Origin: CAVZAB01 sp963773155
GTDB taxonomy: Bacteria; Pseudomonadota; Alphaproteobacteria; Rhizobiales; Beijerinckiaceae
Direction: 5' to 3'
Assembly: GCA_963773155.1 (NCBI GenBank)
Contig: CAVZAB010000019.1
Span: 62,001-126,000, forward strand
DNA: 64,000 nt
Below the pieces are notes generated by a model that worked only from the letters and a program-made list of their open reading frames with translations, had not been told where the DNA came from and did no database searches. Positions 60,627 to 64,000 of this stretch are shown here, piece by piece (within the stretch, counting starts at the first letter, position 1; each line of letters begins with the position of its first letter). Made by a program: the position numbers and the translations under genes.

Positions 60627-61424
60627 CTAGACCCGACCAAGGGCGAAACCCTTGGCGATATAGTTGCGTACAAACCAGATCACAATTGCACCGGGTATGA
60701 TCGTCAAAACGCCGGCCGCAGCCAACAACCCCCAATCCATTCCTGCGGCGGAGACGGTTCTTGTCATGATGGCGGAGATCGGCTTGGCGTTCACGGTGGT
60801 CAATGTCCGAGCTAACAGCAATTCCACCCAGGAAAACATGAAACAAAAAAATGCGGCAACGCCAACACCATTGGCAATCAACGGCAAAAATATCTTCAGG
60901 AAGAAGTGCGGAAACGAGTAGCCGTCAATCTGCGCCGTTTCATCCAATTCACGTGGCACGCCGGATATGAAGCCCTCCAATATCCAAACGGCCAGGGGCA
61001 CATTGAACAGGCAATGGGCTAGCGCAACGGCCCATGGCGTATCGAATAGGCCGACCGCCGAATAAAGATTGAAGAAGGGAAGGGCGAACACCGCGGCCGG
61101 CGCCATCCGATTTGTTAGAAGCCAAAAAAACAGGTGCTTGTCGCCGAGGAAATGATAACGCGCAAAGGCGTAGGCCGCGGGGAGTGCCAGTGTGATCGAA
61201 ATTATTGTATTCAATGTGACGTATTTCAACGAATTAATATACCCGGAGTACCAGCTTTCATCGGTGAAGATCTTTACATAATTGTCGAACGTCAGTGTAT
61301 GCGGAAAGAGGGTCATGGTGCTGGTAATTTCACCATTGGTCTTCAGGCTCATATTGAGCAGCCAATAGATCGGCAACATGAGAAATATCACGTAGGTGGT
61401 CAGGATGAAACGCGAACCCTTCAT
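60627..61424 (-). CDS. glpQ: Glycerol ABC transporter permease
   Basis: A 265-residue carbohydrate-type (MalG/UgpE class) permease with six helices: FILTTYVIFLMLPIYWLLN at the start, then the EAA loop ELDETAQIDGYSFPHFFLKIFLPL near residue 165. The ATG at 61424 overlaps the glpP stop by 4 bases. The C-terminus FVRNYIAKGFALGRV is typical of GlpQ. Confidence 0.92.
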   Translation of the reverse strand: MKGSRFILTTYVIFLMLPIYWLLNMSLKTNGEITSTMTLFPHTLTFDNYVKIFTDESWYSGYINSLKYVTLNTIISITLALPAAYAFARYHFLGDKHLFFWLLTNRMAPAAVFALPFFNLYSAVGLFDTPWAVALAHCLFNVPLAVWILEGFISGVPRELDETAQIDGYSFPHFFLKIFLPLIANGVGVAAFFCFMFSWVELLLARTLTTVNAKPISAIMTRTVSAAGMDWGLLAAAGVLTIIPGAIVIWFVRNYIAKGFALGRV

Positions 61425-62317
61425 GGCGAAGCGCTCCCCTCGTCGGAGTCGGCGCTGGTCATGACGGTGTAGTAGATCCAACAGACGGTCAGAATAATGA
61501 GATTGTAGACCAGAGATAGGGCCGCTGCTTTGCCGAGATCGAACTGACCAAGCGCGATCTTAACGAGGTCGATGGAAATGAAGGTGGTAGCATTTCCCGG
61601 ACCGCCACCAGTCACGACAAAGGGCTCGGTATAGATCATGAAGGAATCCATGAAGCGGAGCAAAACGGCGATGATCAGAACGCGTCGCATTTTCGGAAGC
61701 TGAATTGCTCGAAAGATCGCCCATCGAGTCGCGCCGTCGATGCGAGCGGCCTGGTAGTAGGCATCGGGGATGGATTTCAGGCCAGCATAACAAAGCAGCG
61801 CAACCAGTGAGGTCCAGTGCCAGACATCCATGACGATGACCGTAACCCAAGCTGCTAATACGCCGGAGACGTAATTGTAGTCGACGCCGAGTTTGTTAAG
61901 ACTCCAGCCAAAAAGCCCAATATCGGAGCGAGCAAAGACCTGCCAGATCGTGCCGACGACGTTCCACGGGATCAGCAAGGGCAAAGCGAGCACAACAAGT
62001 GAGGCGGCGACGCCCCAGCCGTGCCTTGGCATTGAGAGTGCAATCAAGATGCCGAGCGGAATTTCGATGATGAGAACCATCATCGAGAAGAGAAGATTGC
62101 GCCATAGGGCGTCAACGAAGCGGCCGCCGAGCTCGCTATTGGGGTCGAGGAGTTCCTGGAACCAACCAAGCCCATTCCAGAAAAACTGATTGTTGCCGAA
62201 CGTATCTTGGACCGAATAATTGACAACCGTCATCAACGGCAGCACCGCGCTGAAGGCGACGATGAGGAAGACCGGTAGAACCATCAGCCACGCCTTATTG
62301 TTGTAGGGCTTGTCCAT
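61421..62317 (-). CDS. glpP: Glycerol ABC transporter permease
   Basis: A 298-residue MalF/UgpA-class permease: N-terminal helix AWLMVLPVFLIVAFSAVLPLM, then YSVQDTFGNNQFFWNGLGWF and the EAA loop YYQAARIDGATRWAIFRAIQLP near residue 202. The ATG at 62317 begins only 2 bases after the stop that glpT would have without its frameshift, which supports both calls. Confidence 0.92.
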   Translation of the reverse strand: MDKPYNNKAWLMVLPVFLIVAFSAVLPLMTVVNYSVQDTFGNNQFFWNGLGWFQELLDPNSELGGRFVDALWRNLLFSMMVLIIEIPLGILIALSMPRHGWGVAASLVVLALPLLIPWNVVGTIWQVFARSDIGLFGWSLNKLGVDYNYVSGVLAAWVTVIVMDVWHWTSLVALLCYAGLKSIPDAYYQAARIDGATRWAIFRAIQLPKMRRVLIIAVLLRFMDSFMIYTEPFVVTGGGPGNATTFISIDLVKIALGQFDLGKAAALSLVYNLIILTVCWIYYTVMTSADSDEGSASP

Positions 62318-62356
62318 GGTCAAGCTTTGCCTTCTTCAGGAACAAGGCGATATCCA

Positions 62357-63412
62357 TCAACATAGATGTTGACGCGGCTGGGATCGATGGCAATGGCAGC
62401 CGTAATCGAGTTCGACCGCCGCGCCCAAGGGGATTGTGGCAGCGACTTGCTCACCCTGCGAAAGACTTACTCGAGCAATCCGGGTGCGACCAAGGTCATC
62501 AACACGATCGACACGAACCGGGATGCCGTGTCCTGCGGGAACCAATTGGACGAAATCGGGTCGCACACCCAGTTCCACCTTCGATCCCCGCGCTGCCGGG
62601 TAGGTCTGAGGGAGTAGAACTAGTTGGCCGTTGATAAGCGCCCGAGATCCTTCAATTGCACAGGGAAGGAAGTTCATTCCTGGCGATCCAATAAAGTGAC
62701 CGACGAATGTATGGGCAGGGCGATCAAAGAGATCCTCGGGCGTGCCGGTTTGCACGACCGCACCCTCCGACATCACAATGACCTTGTCGGCAAAGGTGAG
62801 CGCCTCAGTCTGGTCGTGCGTCACGTAAATCATAGTCACGTCGAGCTTTCTATGGATCTCCTTGAGCTTGGAGCGAAGTTCCCATTTGAGATGGGGATCG
62901 ATTACGGTGAGCGGCTCGTCAAAGAGAATTGCCGATACATCCGGCCGCACAAGCCCTCTGCCAAGCGAGATTTTCTGTTTGGAATCCGCGGTGAGCCGGC
63001 GAGCTTTGCGGTTGAGATCCGGCGTCAGGTCGAGCAAACGGGCGATCTCAGCAACCCGTGAATCGATCAGTGCAGCAGGCATGCGGCGGTTCTTGAGTGG
63101 AAAGGCCAAGTTTTCCCGCACTGTCATCGTGTCGTAAATGACCGGAAACTGGAACACCTGCGCAATATTGCGGCTTTCGGTCGGCAACCCGGTGACATCG
63201 CGCTCGTCGAAAAGCACCCGGCCTCTGGTTGGGTTCACCAATCCGGAAATTATATTCAGCAATGTCGTCTTGCCGCAGCCGGAGGGCCCGAGCAATGCAT
63301 AGGCTCCGCCATTGTCCCAGACGTGCGTCGCTTCTTGAACCGCATAGTCTGCCGGCCTCGTCGGTGCTGCCCGATAGGAATGCGCTAGCGCCTGTAAGGT
63401 GATGCGTGCCAT
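62357..63412 (-). CDS. glpT: Glycerol ABC transporter ATP-binding protein, frameshifted at the 3' end
   Basis: 351 residues as read, with Walker A GPSGCGKTT, Q-loop VFQFPVIYDTMTV, Walker B AILFDEPLTVIDP and switch His in YVTHDQTEA, then a TOBE-type tail. The signature is degenerate (LTADSKQKISLGRGL instead of LSGGQ), which I believe is usual for GlpS/GlpT. After VELDYG the last ~12 residues (CHCHRSQPRQHLC) are not family-like; in the next frame the sequence runs AAIAIDPSRVNIYVDGYRLV and PEEGKA to a stop at 62320. One extra base near 62401-62408 explains this. The damage affects only the C-terminal regulatory end. Confidence 0.88.
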   Translation of the reverse strand: MARITLQALAHSYRAAPTRPADYAVQEATHVWDNGGAYALLGPSGCGKTTLLNIISGLVNPTRGRVLFDERDVTGLPTESRNIAQVFQFPVIYDTMTVRENLAFPLKNRRMPAALIDSRVAEIARLLDLTPDLNRKARRLTADSKQKISLGRGLVRPDVSAILFDEPLTVIDPHLKWELRSKLKEIHRKLDVTMIYVTHDQTEALTFADKVIVMSEGAVVQTGTPEDLFDRPAHTFVGHFIGSPGMNFLPCAIEGSRALINGQLVLLPQTYPAARGSKVELGVRPDFVQLVPAGHGIPVRVDRVDDLGRTRIARVSLSQGEQVAATIPLGAAVELDYGCHCHRSQPRQHLC

Positions 63413-63415
63413 GCC

Positions 63416-64000
63416 CTACCTCACTTTCGCATTTGTGGAGGGCGAGGCGGAGAGCCGACCCGATCCGTCGAAGAGGAATAAATCGGCTGGTTCTACGAAT
63501 GTCTCTATATTGGTGCCCGGCTCGTACCGGTGAACGCCGCTGGCCAAGGCAACAAACCGTGCCGAGGGCATTTCAATGTGAACGAAACTCTCCGATCCGG
63601 TGATCTCCGACACAGCCACAGTGCCGGAGAAATGCAGCGAAGGGCCGGATGGGCGATCGAACCGCAATTGATGGGCGCGGAATGCCAATTTGTAAGTACC
63701 GTCGGCGAGTGTCGCGAAAAGGGCTTCAACAGAATCGAATTTTCCGGTGGCCAAAGTCAGCTGACCGTTGCGCTTTTCCATTGCCACGATATTGAGCGGC
63801 GGGTCAGAAAAGACCCGAGCCGTTGTCAAATCCTTCGGATTTCGGTAGACGTCGGCGGTGCGTCCATATTGTGTCGCGCGTCCTTCGTACAATGTCACGG
63901 TATTGCCGCCGAGAAGCAGGGCTTCGGTCGGTTCAGTCGTTGCGTAGACAAATACAGCGCCGGATGTCGAGAAGACACGCGGGAGTTCCTCGCGCAGTTC
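63416..64000 (-). CDS. glpS: Glycerol ABC transporter ATP-binding protein, C-terminal part (runs off the window)
   Basis: The frame is open from the stop at 63416 to the window edge. At 64000-63900 it reads ELPRVFSTSGAVFVYATTEP then TEALLLGGNTVTLYEGRATQ, the usual switch-region and D-loop end of a carbohydrate-type ATPase with YATTEPTEAL in place of VTHDQxEA. Residues further on form the TOBE domain (LAFRAHQLRFDRP, VAVSEITGSESFVHIEM). The Walker A and signature motifs lie outside the window. It precedes glpT by 3 bases. Confidence 0.88.
   Translation of the reverse strand, partial: ELREELPRVFSTSGAVFVYATTEPTEALLLGGNTVTLYEGRATQYGRTADVYRNPKDLTTARVFSDPPLNIVAMEKRNGQLTLATGKFDSVEALFATLADGTYKLAFRAHQLRFDRPSGPSLHFSGTVAVSEITGSESFVHIEMPSARFVALASGVHRYEPGTNIETFVEPADLFLFDGSGRLSASPSTNAKVR

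Overview
The window reads as a catabolic region of an alphaproteobacterium, most likely of the order Hyphomicrobiales (Rhizobiales). The reasons are a glpSTPQUV-type glycerol ABC operon, MocE/MocA-like rhizopine or inositol genes, pcaHG with a PcaQ-type regulator remnant, and the style of its small orphan genes. No rRNA, tRNA, CRISPR array or transposase was recognised. Most of the DNA is catabolic operons, each with its own transporter, separated by stretches that hold decayed genes.

Layout. Position 1-2.7 kb: start of an SGNH hydrolase, then a decayed moc-like locus (intact Rieske ferredoxin, broken ferredoxin reductase, intact Gfo/Idh/MocA dehydrogenase). 2.7-5.3 kb: mostly empty, with one GlsB/YeaQ membrane protein and one small hypothetical gene. 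5.5-12.4 kb: 2-aminoethylphosphonate use (LysR regulator, phnW, phnA, phnY) facing a Na/Pi cotransporter. 12.5-14.4 kb: a NUDIX gene and gene debris. 14.4-17.2 kb: a three-subunit opine-oxidase/HcnCAB-like flavoprotein dehydrogenase, divergent from a sulfonate operon at 17.7-22.6 kb (SBP, FMN monooxygenase, permease, ATPase, flavin reductase, Lrp regulator). A promoter-like element occurs both before and after that operon. 22.7-26.6 kb: small orphan genes and a Sel1-repeat protein.

26.9-36.3 kb: a LIV-type ABC transporter followed in the same direction by a luciferase-like oxidoreductase, a DoeA-like M24-fold hydrolase and a polysaccharide-deacetylase-family hydrolase, with a divergent nucleoside hydrolase and DUF3830 gene. 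This looks like a pathway for an unidentified N-containing ring compound or nucleoside. 36.5-39.4 kb: a BKACE enzyme, pcaG, pcaH and a dead pcaQ. 40-47.4 kb: a 1114-residue cyclase-domain/AAA/TPR regulator, then a radical SAM/SPASM enzyme, a PqqD-like peptide-binding protein, an unknown 188-residue protein and an HExxH metalloprotease split by a frameshift. I consider this the best candidate for an undescribed peptide- or protein-modification system.

47.4-48.9 kb: remnants of a PHA depolymerase and a short-chain dehydrogenase. 49.1-57.5 kb: a 1-Cys peroxiredoxin, then an operon of two enolase-superfamily enzymes, an RraA-family protein and a COG2159 amidohydrolase, divergent from a polar-amino-acid-type ABC transporter and a TPR protein. 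This is a second candidate for a new catabolic pathway. 57.5-64 kb: a conserved hypothetical gene and, on the minus strand, the glycerol uptake operon glpS(partial)-T-P-Q-U-V ending at a clear terminator; glpT carries a frameshift near its 3' end. At least five degraded genes plus two single-base frameshifts show either active gene loss or some assembly error. All functional calls rest on reading the sequence and recalling families; no search was run.
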